From: Pseudomonas putida S13.1.2
Lineage (GTDB): Bacteria; Pseudomonadota; Gammaproteobacteria; Pseudomonadales; Pseudomonadaceae
Length of the DNA: 64,000 bases
NCBI RefSeq assembly: GCF_000498395.2
Contig: NZ_CP010979.1
Location: 5,676,501 to 5,740,500 of the forward strand
Reading direction: 5' to 3'
Shown here: positions 25,025 through 32,300 of the stretch, piece by piece
Position numbering within the stretch: position 1 is the first letter of the stretch
How the letters are laid out: each line of letters begins with the position of its first letter
Translations under genes and position numbers: made by a program
Notes under the pieces: model-generated
Told to the model about the DNA's origin: nothing
Databases searched by the model: none
The model's input: the letters and a program-made list of their open reading frames with translations, nothing else

Positions 25025-26356
25025 TTGCCGGACGCCCCTTTGACGCAGGCCCATGCCCCCAACGTTCCGCCCCGCCCCTCGGCCTGCCCGGGGTTGTGGC
25101 GCATTGTCAGTGCCCGTGATGGCGGTATCTGCCGCATCAAGCTGCCGGGCGGCCTGCTGCTGGCCGACCAGGCCGAAGCGGTGGCGACGGCAGCCGAGCG
25201 CTTCGCCGGTGGTGTGATCGAGGCCACCAACCGTGGCAATTTGCAGATTCGCGGCATTGGCACCGAGCATCGCGCCCTGGTCGAGACCCTGCTCGCAGCT
25301 GGCCTGGGCCCGCGCGACGCGGCCGGTGACGATGTGCGCAACCTGATGCTCAGCCCGCTGGCCGGGCATGACCCGGCGATGCTGCTGGACGCACGGCCGT
25401 TGGCAGGGCAGATCCTCGACCTGTTGGAAGGCACCCCGCGCTTTCACCAGTTGTCGGCCAAGTTTGCCGTGCAGCTGGATGCCGGCGAGCGCCTGGCCAT
25501 GCTCGAGCACCCCCACGACCTGTGGCTATCGGCCCTGCATCTGCAGCAGCAGACCTGGCTGGCGTTTGGCCTGGCGGGCTGCCCGGCGGGCGGGCAGGTG
25601 CTCGGCGCGGTGCCGCTGGCGCAGGGCCTGGCGCTGGTGCGTGCGGTGCTGGAGCGCTTCCTCGACCTGGCAACCCCGACGCAGTCACGCATGCGCCAGT
25701 TGCTCGAGGTGTGCCCGGCAAGCGATTTCGTCGATGGGCTCGGCCTGGACATCCGCCGCGATGCCGCCGTGCGCGCCTGGCAACGCACACAGTACCGCGC
25801 CTCTTGGCTGGGCACGCTGCCGCAGGCAGATGGCGTTGCTCTTGGCGTAGCCCCGCCGCAAGGCCGCCTGACCCCGGCCATGCTGCGCGGCGCCGCGCGG
25901 GTTGCCCGTGAACGGGGCGATGGCAGCTTGCGCCTGAGCCCCTGGCAAAGCCTGGTGCTGACCAACCTGCAAGCCGACCACATCGACCAAGCCCAGGCTG
26001 AACTGTCGGCCCTGGGCCTGCTGTGCCACGACCATGAACCGCTGGCGCGCATCAGCGCCTGCACGGGTGCCAGCGGCTGCGCCAAGGCGCTTGGCGAAAC
26101 CAAGGCCGACGCCGTTGCCTTGGCCGCGCTGCTGGGCCCTGGCGTGCCCGCCAGCGTGCACCTGTCTGGCTGCCCCCGTTCCTGCGCCGTGGCCCATGTT
26201 GCCCCGGCCACCCTGCTGGCCCGTTCGCCGGGCCGATATGACCTTTATCTGCGTGACGCGCACCAACCGGGCTTCGGCGCCCTGCGCGGCACCGACCTTA
26301 CCTTGAATGAAGCAGGCGCCATGCTCGACCTGCCGACGGAGCACCTTGATGATTGA
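25025..26356 (+). CDS. cobG: Precorrin-3B synthase CobG
   Basis: A 443-residue sulfite-reductase-like monooxygenase. Two ferredoxin-like halves surround a 4Fe-4S/siroheme-type site: CTGASGC (near residue 348) and CPRSC (near 385), the C-x5-C and C-x3-C set of the family. CobG uses O2 to hydroxylate precorrin-3A at C20 and form the gamma-lactone, the defining aerobic step. The start is uncertain: TTG at 25025 or TTG at 25040; no in-frame ATG precedes them. The end overlaps cobH by 8 bp. Confidence 0.92.
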   Translation: MPDAPLTQAHAPNVPPRPSACPGLWRIVSARDGGICRIKLPGGLLLADQAEAVATAAERFAGGVIEATNRGNLQIRGIGTEHRALVETLLAAGLGPRDAAGDDVRNLMLSPLAGHDPAMLLDARPLAGQILDLLEGTPRFHQLSAKFAVQLDAGERLAMLEHPHDLWLSALHLQQQTWLAFGLAGCPAGGQVLGAVPLAQGLALVRAVLERFLDLATPTQSRMRQLLEVCPASDFVDGLGLDIRRDAAVRAWQRTQYRASWLGTLPQADGVALGVAPPQGRLTPAMLRGAARVARERGDGSLRLSPWQSLVLTNLQADHIDQAQAELSALGLLCHDHEPLARISACTGASGCAKALGETKADAVALAALLGPGVPASVHLSGCPRSCAVAHVAPATLLARSPGRYDLYLRDAHQPGFGALRGTDLTLNEAGAMLDLPTEHLDD

Positions 26357-26975
26357 CTACATCCGCGATGGTCAGGAGATCTATCGCAATTCCTTCCGGA
26401 TCATCCGTGAGGAAGCCCGACTCGAGCGGATCCCCGCAGACCTCGAAAAGCTCGCCGTGCGCGTGATCCACGCCTGTGGCATGGTCGATGCCATCGATGG
26501 CCTGCAGTTCTCCGAAGGCGCCGGCCGGGCCGGGCGCGAGGCGCTGCTCAACGGCGCGCCAATCCTGTGCGATGCGCACATGGTCGCCGAAGGCATCACC
26601 CGCGCCCGCCTGCCAGCCAACAACAAAGTCATCTGCACCCTGCGCGACCCAAGCGTGCCGGGCCTGGCCAAGGACGCCGGCAACACCCGTTCTGCCGTAG
26701 CCCTTGAGCTGTGGCGCCCGTACCTGGAAGGCAGCGTGGTGGTGATCGGCAATGCGCCCACCGCCCTGTTCTACCTGCTGGAGATGATTGACGCCGGTGC
26801 ACCCAAGCCGGCGCTGATCCTCGGCTTCCCGGTCGGTTTCGTCGGGGCTGCCGAGTCCAAGGCGATGCTCGCTGCCGACAGCCGCGGCGTGCCGTTCGTG
26901 ATCATGCAAGGCCGCCTGGGCGGTAGCGCGATGGCCGCCGCTGCGGTCAACGCCCTGGCCACGGAGGTGGAGTGA
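26349..26975 (+). CDS. cobH: Precorrin-8X methylmutase CobH
   Basis: A 208-residue CbiC/CobH protein starting [16 protein letters not shown]. It includes the active-site region VIHACGMVD (residues 38-46), whose His is the catalytic residue in the family, and the [13 protein letters not shown] segment near 175. It moves the C11 methyl to C12 and forms hydrogenobyrinate. The ATG at 26349 lies inside the end of cobG, and the TGA overlaps the next ATG, so the operon is translationally coupled. An upstream extension is only cobG sequence. Confidence 0.94.
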   Translation: MIDYIRDGQEIYRNSFRIIREEARLERIPADLEKLAVRVIHACGMVDAIDGLQFSEGAGRAGREALLNGAPILCDAHMVAEGITRARLPANNKVICTLRDPSVPGLAKDAGNTRSAVALELWRPYLEGSVVVIGNAPTALFYLLEMIDAGAPKPALILGFPVGFVGAAESKAMLAADSRGVPFVIMQGRLGGSAMAAAAVNALATEVE

Positions 26976-27706
26976 TGGCGCCGCGTGGACGTCTGCTGGG
27001 CCTGGGCGTGGGCCCGGGCGACCCTGAACTGATCACTCTCAAGGCTCTGCGCCTGCTGCGCGAAGCGCCAGTGGTCGGTTACTTCGTGGCCAAGGGCAAA
27101 CGTGGCAATGCCTTCGGCATCATCGAGGCGCACCTGCAAGCGCAGCAGACGCTGTTGCCGCTGGTGTACCCGGTCACCACCGAAGCCCTGCCGGCGCCGC
27201 TGTCCTATGAGCAGGTGATCAGCGACTTCTACGACGAAGCCAGCGTGCAGGTGGCCGAGCACCTGGATGCCGGTCGCGACGTGGCGGTGATCTGCGAAGG
27301 TGACCCGTTCTTTTACGGGTCCTACATGTACCTGCACGACCGCCTGGCGCAGCGCTATGAAGCCGAAGTGATCCCCGGCGTGTGCTCGATGCTCGGGGGC
27401 GCCTCGGTGCTGGGTGCGCCGCTGGTGTACCGCAACCAGAGCCTCTCGGTCTTGTCTGGCGTGTTGCCCGCCGAGGAACTCAAGCGCCGCCTGGCCGACG
27501 CCGATGCAGCGGTGATCATGAAGCTTGGGCGCAACTTCCCGAAAGTACGCGAAGTACTGACCGAACTGGGCCTGGACGGGCGCGCGCTGTATGTGGAGCG
27601 GGCCACCATGGCCAACCAGAAGATCGTGCCGCTGGATCAGGTCGACCCACAGTCGTCGCCGTACTTCTCGCTGATCATCGTGCCGGGGGAAAAATGGCAG
27701 GGCTGA
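26975..27706 (+). CDS. cobI: Precorrin-2 C20-methyltransferase CobI
   Basis: A 243-residue tetrapyrrole methylase. The first SAM loop is [16 protein letters not shown] (residues 8-23), and the second [14 protein letters not shown] near 107. It uses SAM to methylate precorrin-2 at C20. The start ATG at 26975 shares a base with the cobH stop (TGATG), with GGAGGTGGAG before it. The end overlaps the cbiG-cobJ fusion by 13 bp. The family length is normal. Confidence 0.94.
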   Translation: MAPRGRLLGLGVGPGDPELITLKALRLLREAPVVGYFVAKGKRGNAFGIIEAHLQAQQTLLPLVYPVTTEALPAPLSYEQVISDFYDEASVQVAEHLDAGRDVAVICEGDPFFYGSYMYLHDRLAQRYEAEVIPGVCSMLGGASVLGAPLVYRNQSLSVLSGVLPAEELKRRLADADAAVIMKLGRNFPKVREVLTELGLDGRALYVERATMANQKIVPLDQVDPQSSPYFSLIIVPGEKWQG

Positions 27707-29391
27707 GCATGCACAAGGCACCCGCAATCATCATTCTTGGCCCGGGCAGCCTGGCGACGGCGCAGCGTATCCAGCAGTGTTATCCACAGGCCACGATCCA
27801 TGGCCTGGAGGGGCGTGTCGAGGGTGCAGACCAATCGTACAGCTCGTTCGGCGATACCCTGCGCGGGTTGTACCAGCAGGACACGCCGATCATCGCCCTG
27901 TGCGCTGCGGGCATTGTCATCCGCAGCCTGGCCAGCCTGCTCAGCGAGAAGGGCAGCGAGCCGCCGGTACTGGCCGTGGCCGAAGATGGCAGTGCGGTGG
28001 TGCCGCTGCTCGGTGGCCTGGGTGGCGTGAACGTGATGGCACGCGAAATCGCAGAGGCACTGGGCGTTGCTGCTGCGATCACCACCAGTGGCGAGCTGCG
28101 TTTCGGCACTTGCCTGCTGAACCCGCCGCAGGGTTATGCATTGGCGGACATTGAGCAAGGCAAGCGCTTTGTCTCTGATTTGCTGGCTGGCGAGGCGGTG
28201 CGCATCGAAGGTGATGCGCCGTGGTTGCAACAGGTGCAGTTGCCTGCCAGCGAAGCAGCCCGGCGCACCATCCATGTGGGGCATCAGGCCCGCCCGGCCA
28301 ACCGCGACGAACTGCTGATCCACCCGCGCTCGGTGGTGGTGGGTGTTGCAGGTGGCAACCTGCACGGCATTCGTGCTGCGTTGCAGCAGGCCGGTATCGC
28401 CGAGCCATCTGTTGCCTGTGTGCTGGCGGACGAGCAAGCCATGGCCGACAGTGCCTTGCACGAGGCTGCGCAGGCTTTGGGTGTCGCCTTGCGCTTCGCT
28501 GCCAGGCCAGGCGATGTGGCCAGCATGGTGGCTGCAGCGTTGCCAGGCGCAGAGTTGATAGAACAGGACGAAGTGGTCATCGCAGTGGCGCCTGCCCCGG
28601 TCGATGTGGCGCAGGTTGGCCGCCGTCGTGGTCGTCTGGCTGTTATCGGCCTGGGCCCGGGGGCCGCCGAACTGATGGTGCCGGCGGTCAAGGCCGAGCT
28701 GGCGCGGGCCGAGGATGTGCTTGGCTACGAAACCTACGTGCGCATGGCCGGGCCGTTCCGTGACGACCAGGTGCTGCACTGCACCGACAACCGGGAAGAG
28801 ATGCAGCGCGCCCGGCATGCCTTCGCGCTGGCGGCACAAGGCCGTTCGGTGGTGGTGGTCTCGTCGGGCGACCCTGGTGTGTTCGCCATGGCCGCTGCGG
28901 TGCTTGAAGCGCTGCACGAATCCAGTGACCCGGCCTGGCAGCGCGTCGACCTCGAGATCCTGCCTGGGGTGTCGGCCTCGCTCGCTACGGCTGCGCAGGC
29001 GGGGGCACCGCTGGGGCATGACTTCTGTGTGATGTCGCTGTCGGACAACCTCAAGCCCTGGTCGATCATTGAAAAGCGCCTGGACCTGGCGGCCCAGGCC
29101 GACCTGGTGCTGGCCTTCTACAACCCGATTTCCAAGTCCAGGCCGCACCAGCTCGGGGTGGCGCTGGAGGTTGTGCGTCGCCACCGCGAGGGGAACACGC
29201 CTGTAGTCCTTGGGCGCGACATCGGTAGGCCGGGGCAGACGCTGAAGGTAGTCACCTTGGCCGAGCTGCTGCCGGAAATGGTCGATATGCGCACCATGGT
29301 TCTGGTCGGCTCCTCTACAACCTGTGTATTCCCTCGCCTGTCGGGCGGGGTGTGGGCCTACACGCCGCGTTGGTACCCCACCGCCAGCTAG
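27694..29391 (+). CDS. cobJ: CbiG-CobJ fusion: CbiG-like domain with precorrin-3B C17-methyltransferase
   Basis: A 565-residue two-part protein. Residues about 1-310 are CbiG-like, with the CbiG N-terminal signature near 65-110 ([15 protein letters not shown], then GGLGGVN), a middle domain and a CbiG/CobE C-terminal domain. Residues about 315-565 form CobJ, a SAM methylase ([29 protein letters not shown]) that methylates C17 and contracts the ring. The G-CRRG motif of true CbiG is replaced by GVAGGN, so lactone opening by this half is doubtful. The start at 27694 follows GGGGGA; ATG 27709 is an alternative. It is the last gene of the cobGHIJ operon. Confidence 0.9.
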   Translation: MAGLSMHKAPAIIILGPGSLATAQRIQQCYPQATIHGLEGRVEGADQSYSSFGDTLRGLYQQDTPIIALCAAGIVIRSLASLLSEKGSEPPVLAVAEDGSAVVPLLGGLGGVNVMAREIAEALGVAAAITTSGELRFGTCLLNPPQGYALADIEQGKRFVSDLLAGEAVRIEGDAPWLQQVQLPASEAARRTIHVGHQARPANRDELLIHPRSVVVGVAGGNLHGIRAALQQAGIAEPSVACVLADEQAMADSALHEAAQALGVALRFAARPGDVASMVAAALPGAELIEQDEVVIAVAPAPVDVAQVGRRRGRLAVIGLGPGAAELMVPAVKAELARAEDVLGYETYVRMAGPFRDDQVLHCTDNREEMQRARHAFALAAQGRSVVVVSSGDPGVFAMAAAVLEALHESSDPAWQRVDLEILPGVSASLATAAQAGAPLGHDFCVMSLSDNLKPWSIIEKRLDLAAQADLVLAFYNPISKSRPHQLGVALEVVRRHREGNTPVVLGRDIGRPGQTLKVVTLAELLPEMVDMRTMVLVGSSTTCVFPRLSGGVWAYTPRWYPTAS

Positions 29392-29408
29392 TTGCGTCGG
29401 AAACCCTT

Positions 29409-29434
29409 CAGCGCGCTTTGTGAGCAGCGCGCTG
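29409..29434 (+). terminator. Hairpin after cobJ
   Basis: AGCGCGCT at 29410-29417 pairs with a second AGCGCGCT at 29426-29433; each arm is itself a palindrome. The loop is ttgtgagc. It starts 18 bp after the cobJ stop. There is no strong T-run, so termination efficiency is uncertain. Confidence 0.5.
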
Positions 29435-29444
29435 GCTAAGGTGA

Positions 29445-29466
29445 TTGCCCCTGACTCAAGGGGCAA
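29445..29466 (+). promoter_or_regulatory. Leader hairpin before the three-gene unknown cassette
   Basis: TTGCCCCT (29445-29452), loop gactca, AGGGGCAA (29459-29466): a perfect 8-bp stem ending 5 bp before the AAGGAG ribosome-binding site of the first cassette gene. It could affect translation or mRNA stability. Confidence 0.45.
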
Positions 29467-29483
29467 CCATCAAGGAGTTTCCA

Positions 29484-30164
29484 ATGTCCGATGCAACCCA
29501 AATCACCACCACCGATGCCGCCATCCTGGTAGAAGGCAACCTGCTTGCCTGCGGCGCGGGCATGTCTGCGCAAAGCCGTCATGATGTGAAGAATGCTTTC
29601 CACTTCGCCACATTGGTCGCCGACAAAGCGTTTAACGCCGAAAAGCAGAGCCGGGAGTGGTACGACAAATTCATCGATGTCATGCGTGACCTTGGCTTTA
29701 CCATCCCACGCCGTACCTTCGAACTTGAAACTTCGGCGGAACTGTCCGTCACCGTGGGCGCCGTGGCCATCCGCACCATAGGTGTGGTTGGCAATGCGAT
29801 GCTGGGCGGCACCAAGCTGGGTGAAGTGGCAAAGCGGGCCTTCGACAAACTGACCACTGTCGAAAACGACGCCAAGGTGATCGATCACAAGCGCAAGAAC
29901 AAAGCCAGGGGCATGGTTGGCATGGCCGCCTGCATTGAAACCGAAAACAACGATGTGGTCATGGTAGTGAGCTGCATCCAGGCCTCTGCTCCAACACTGG
30001 ACGATGACGTGCTGGGCATCCAGTGGAAGCTGGACAAGACCGCGTACTACGCCGGCACGGCAGTGCTCACCCTCAATAACTTTGTCTACGACAAAATCCG
30101 CGAAACCGTAGAAAACAAACTCGGCGTGCGCAGTGTCGAGAACGTGCTCGAGTACGACATCTGA
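29484..30164 (+). CDS. Unknown protein A of a three-gene cassette
   Basis: A 226-residue protein I do not recognise. There is no signal peptide. The N-terminal 75 residues look helical and carry a motif shared with the two downstream genes: Gly26, then Trp59-Tyr60, then Leu70-Gly71-Phe72. Residues 88-110 are a Gly/Ala/Val-rich hydrophobic stretch (VTVGAVAIRTIGVVGNAML) that might insert in a membrane or pack in a core. The C-terminal half looks beta-rich and ends EYDI. AAGGAG precedes the ATG by 7 bp. A sampled 60-bp stretch (29581-29640) is 50% G+C, against 68% for 28681-28740 in cobJ, suggesting acquisition. The function cannot be assigned. Confidence 0.8.
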   Translation: MSDATQITTTDAAILVEGNLLACGAGMSAQSRHDVKNAFHFATLVADKAFNAEKQSREWYDKFIDVMRDLGFTIPRRTFELETSAELSVTVGAVAIRTIGVVGNAMLGGTKLGEVAKRAFDKLTTVENDAKVIDHKRKNKARGMVGMAACIETENNDVVMVVSCIQASAPTLDDDVLGIQWKLDKTAYYAGTAVLTLNNFVYDKIRETVENKLGVRSVENVLEYDI

Positions 30165-30170
30165 TTGCCC

Positions 30171-30193
30171 GGCGGCGTAGTCGCAACGCCGCC
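30171..30193 (+). terminator. Hairpin between cassette genes A and B
   Basis: GGCGGCGT (30171-30178), loop agtcgca, ACGCCGCC (30186-30193): a perfect 8-bp G+C-rich stem followed by ttgttcggttcttt. It starts 6 bp after the stop of gene A and could be an attenuator that lowers genes B and C relative to A. Confidence 0.55.
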
Positions 30194-30223
30194 TTGTTCG
30201 GTTCTTTGTGATGAGGTAACACG

Positions 30224-30913
30224 ATGGATAGAGCAGCTGAGCAACTGATGTTGATTGGCGGAACAGCCTTGCTGTATTCGCCAGGCGCGGTCGAGGCACA
30301 ACGCAAGGCCGCTTTCGATTCAATCCTGTACGCACAGTTGGTAGCCAACAAGCACGCCGGTTCACGCGTTGACCATTATGAAAACTGGTATGCCGCGTAT
30401 CGGGAGGCCTACCGCCAACTGGGCTGGATCAAGCTGGCCAGCACCCATGACCTGAAACCGTTAGGGCGCCCGGTGCGCAACGCGCATGTACAGCCACTTG
30501 AAGCGTGGCTGAAAATGCGTTCGCTTCGCCATGAGGCCGTGCTGGCGGCGATAAAGACGGGCCTTGGTCAATCTGCCGAAGGCTTCCGGCACTTGCTGAA
30601 GTTCTGCGCGCATGACCAGGCGCAGTGCTCCACGCTGGTCATCGAACTTGGCGTACTCAAGCCGGGGCCGGCCCTGGACCTGTGCAGCATCTCGCTGCAA
30701 ATCGACAAGCCACTCTCGCTAGTTTCGCTGGAGACATTTCTGGGCGAACAAGTACTTGAGGGCGAGGCCGAGTTCAACGGCGTTTCCCTGGCGTTGGATG
30801 AAGGACGCTTCCAACGCCAGCGTGATGAATTGCAGGCCTTGATGCAAACCAAGGATGCACAGGCCGTTTACCGGTTCGACCCTTACGCACAACCTACAGG
30901 AGCAGCATCATGA
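30224..30913 (+). CDS. Unknown protein B of the three-gene cassette
   Basis: A 229-residue protein of unknown family. It shares the N-terminal pattern of proteins A and C: Gly21, GAVEAQRK, the helix around YAQLVANK, Trp55-Tyr56 and Leu66-Gly67-Trp68, with 12 residues from the first Trp to the Gly in all three. The C-terminal half has beta-like segments (CSTLVIELGVLKPGPALDL) and a charged helical tail near 190-215. No signal peptide, transmembrane helix or catalytic motif was seen. GAGG lies before the ATG. The stop overlaps gene C (ATGA), so B and C are coupled. Confidence 0.8.
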   Translation: MDRAAEQLMLIGGTALLYSPGAVEAQRKAAFDSILYAQLVANKHAGSRVDHYENWYAAYREAYRQLGWIKLASTHDLKPLGRPVRNAHVQPLEAWLKMRSLRHEAVLAAIKTGLGQSAEGFRHLLKFCAHDQAQCSTLVIELGVLKPGPALDLCSISLQIDKPLSLVSLETFLGEQVLEGEAEFNGVSLALDEGRFQRQRDELQALMQTKDAQAVYRFDPYAQPTGAAS

Positions 30914-31533
30914 GTGAAGCCACGTCTGCCGTTATCGGCGCTGGGATCGTTTCGTTCTTGCCGGGCATTGATGCCGCGCAGAAAAACAAGGTGAAGCTGG
31001 CCTTGGCGATGGCCGAGCGCGCCACTGATACCGCTTACAAGGAGGGGCTGATTAAAGACTGGTTCGCTTATTACCGTAACCAGCTCAAGTTCATGGGGTG
31101 GGATGCTGTCACGGCCGAGCAGATCCATTGGCCGGACAAGACGCGTACCCAGCAGACTGACCAGGTATTGCAGACCCTGTCCAAAACGGCCGGGGACAGC
31201 TTTGCGTCGTCGGTCAAAGTTTCCATCCAGACGTTGCTGACCAAACAGTCGGTGCTGAAGGAACTTGAGAAAAAGGCATTCGAGAGGCAGCACTTTCAAG
31301 TGTTGGCCTGCGCGCCGGCCGGCAATAACCGGGTGGACATGGTGATTTACCACGAAGTGGACAAGCAGTCTGTTTTCAGTGCAGGGTTCATCAGCCGCAA
31401 GCGCAGTCACAAGAATGTGCGTGCAGAACTGGTCCGGTTCAATATTCTGGCCTTTGAGAACAGCGTATTGCCGAAAGTGCAGGAAAGCGCCGTCAAGGTA
31501 TCCCTCGCGCGCATTCATGACTATGCCATTTAA
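30910..31533 (+). CDS. Unknown protein C of the three-gene cassette
   Basis: A 207-residue protein of unknown family and a likely paralogue of A and B: Gly19, then AAQKNKVKLALAMAE, Trp51-Phe52 and Met62-Gly63-Trp64. The middle holds charged helices (QTLLTKQSVLKELEKKAFER) and the C-terminal part beta-like strands, ending HDYAI, similar to EYDI in A. The ATG at 30910 overlaps gene B by 4 bp. The stop overlaps the convergent marC stop by 4 bp, so the cassette ends exactly at marC. The function is unknown; a hetero-oligomer with A and B is a reasonable idea. Confidence 0.8.
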   Translation: MSEATSAVIGAGIVSFLPGIDAAQKNKVKLALAMAERATDTAYKEGLIKDWFAYYRNQLKFMGWDAVTAEQIHWPDKTRTQQTDQVLQTLSKTAGDSFASSVKVSIQTLLTKQSVLKELEKKAFERQHFQVLACAPAGNNRVDMVIYHEVDKQSVFSAGFISRKRSHKNVRAELVRFNILAFENSVLPKVQESAVKVSLARIHDYAI

Positions 31534-32126
31534 GGCACCAGGTACCCTTTGATCCCGGTAAAGATGATCTGCGCCGCCAGGGCACAGACGAACAGCCCCA
31601 TCAGACGGCTGACGATCTGCAGGCCCTGGTCGCCCAGGATCCGCTCGATACCGTGCGACAGGTAAAGCACCAGGCCGACGGTGAAGCTGGCCAGCGCGAT
31701 ACTGACGATGGCCAGCAGTTTGTCGTCCCAGTGCGGCTGGCTTACACCCATCACCAACAGTGCACCGATGGTACCGGGGCCAACCGTCAGCGGAATGGTC
31801 AGCGGCACGATGGTCACATCCTGCTGCACGTTATCGGCCTGTACCGCCGGCTTGCCCTGGGCCATGCCCAATGCCGAAATGAACAGCACGCTGCCGGCAC
31901 CGATGCGGAAGGCGTCGGCGGTGATGCCGAAAATGCCGAAGATCACCCGACCGAACAGGTACAGCAGCACGCTGGCCACCAGGGCTGCGAAGGCGACCTT
32001 CCAGGCCAGTTGCTTGCGCTCCTTGCTGGAGTGACCGCGTGTCAGGCTGATGAAGCACGACAGCACGAAGAACGGGCTGTAGAGCACGAGCATTTTCAGG
32101 TAAACGCTGAACAACTCATGGAGCAT
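31530..32126 (-). CDS. MarC family integral membrane protein
   Basis: A 198-residue, six-helix inner-membrane protein of the MarC/UPF0056 family, with SLTRGHSSKERKQLAWKVAF near residue 28, GAGSVLFISALGMAQGK near 85 and the conserved VPLTIPLTVGPGTIGALLV near 115. E. coli MarC was once linked to antibiotic resistance, a link later withdrawn; the function is unknown. The ATG at 32126 (MLHELFSVYL) was chosen with AAGGGG upstream; earlier in-frame codons come from REP DNA. It converges on the unknown cassette. Confidence 0.88.
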   Translation of the reverse strand: MLHELFSVYLKMLVLYSPFFVLSCFISLTRGHSSKERKQLAWKVAFAALVASVLLYLFGRVIFGIFGITADAFRIGAGSVLFISALGMAQGKPAVQADNVQQDVTIVPLTIPLTVGPGTIGALLVMGVSQPHWDDKLLAIVSIALASFTVGLVLYLSHGIERILGDQGLQIVSRLMGLFVCALAAQIIFTGIKGYLVP

Positions 32127-32187
32127 GGGATAGCCCCTTGCAGGGAAGGTGACGGGAAGTGTATCAGCAGCATTGTGGTTGTCTTCA

Positions 32188-32285
32188 CTGGCCTCATCGC
32201 CGGCAAGCCAGCTCCCACAGGTACTGCGCATGGCTTGAGAACGATGCGATCGAGGTGGGAGCTGGCTTGCCGGCGATGAGGCCAG
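32188..32285. repeat. REP pair (cgccggcaagccagctcc type)
   Basis: Inverted copies of catcgccggcaagccagc, the same class as at 11845, about 30 bp apart. It lies between retS and marC, both on the minus strand. Confidence 0.9.
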
Positions 32286-32300
32286 TACAGGCACTACAGA

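Noticed and set aside
27637-29466. Antisense frame over the cbiG-cobJ fusion
   Set aside because: The plus strand carries clear CbiG and CobJ motifs in a coupled operon; the antisense frame has none.
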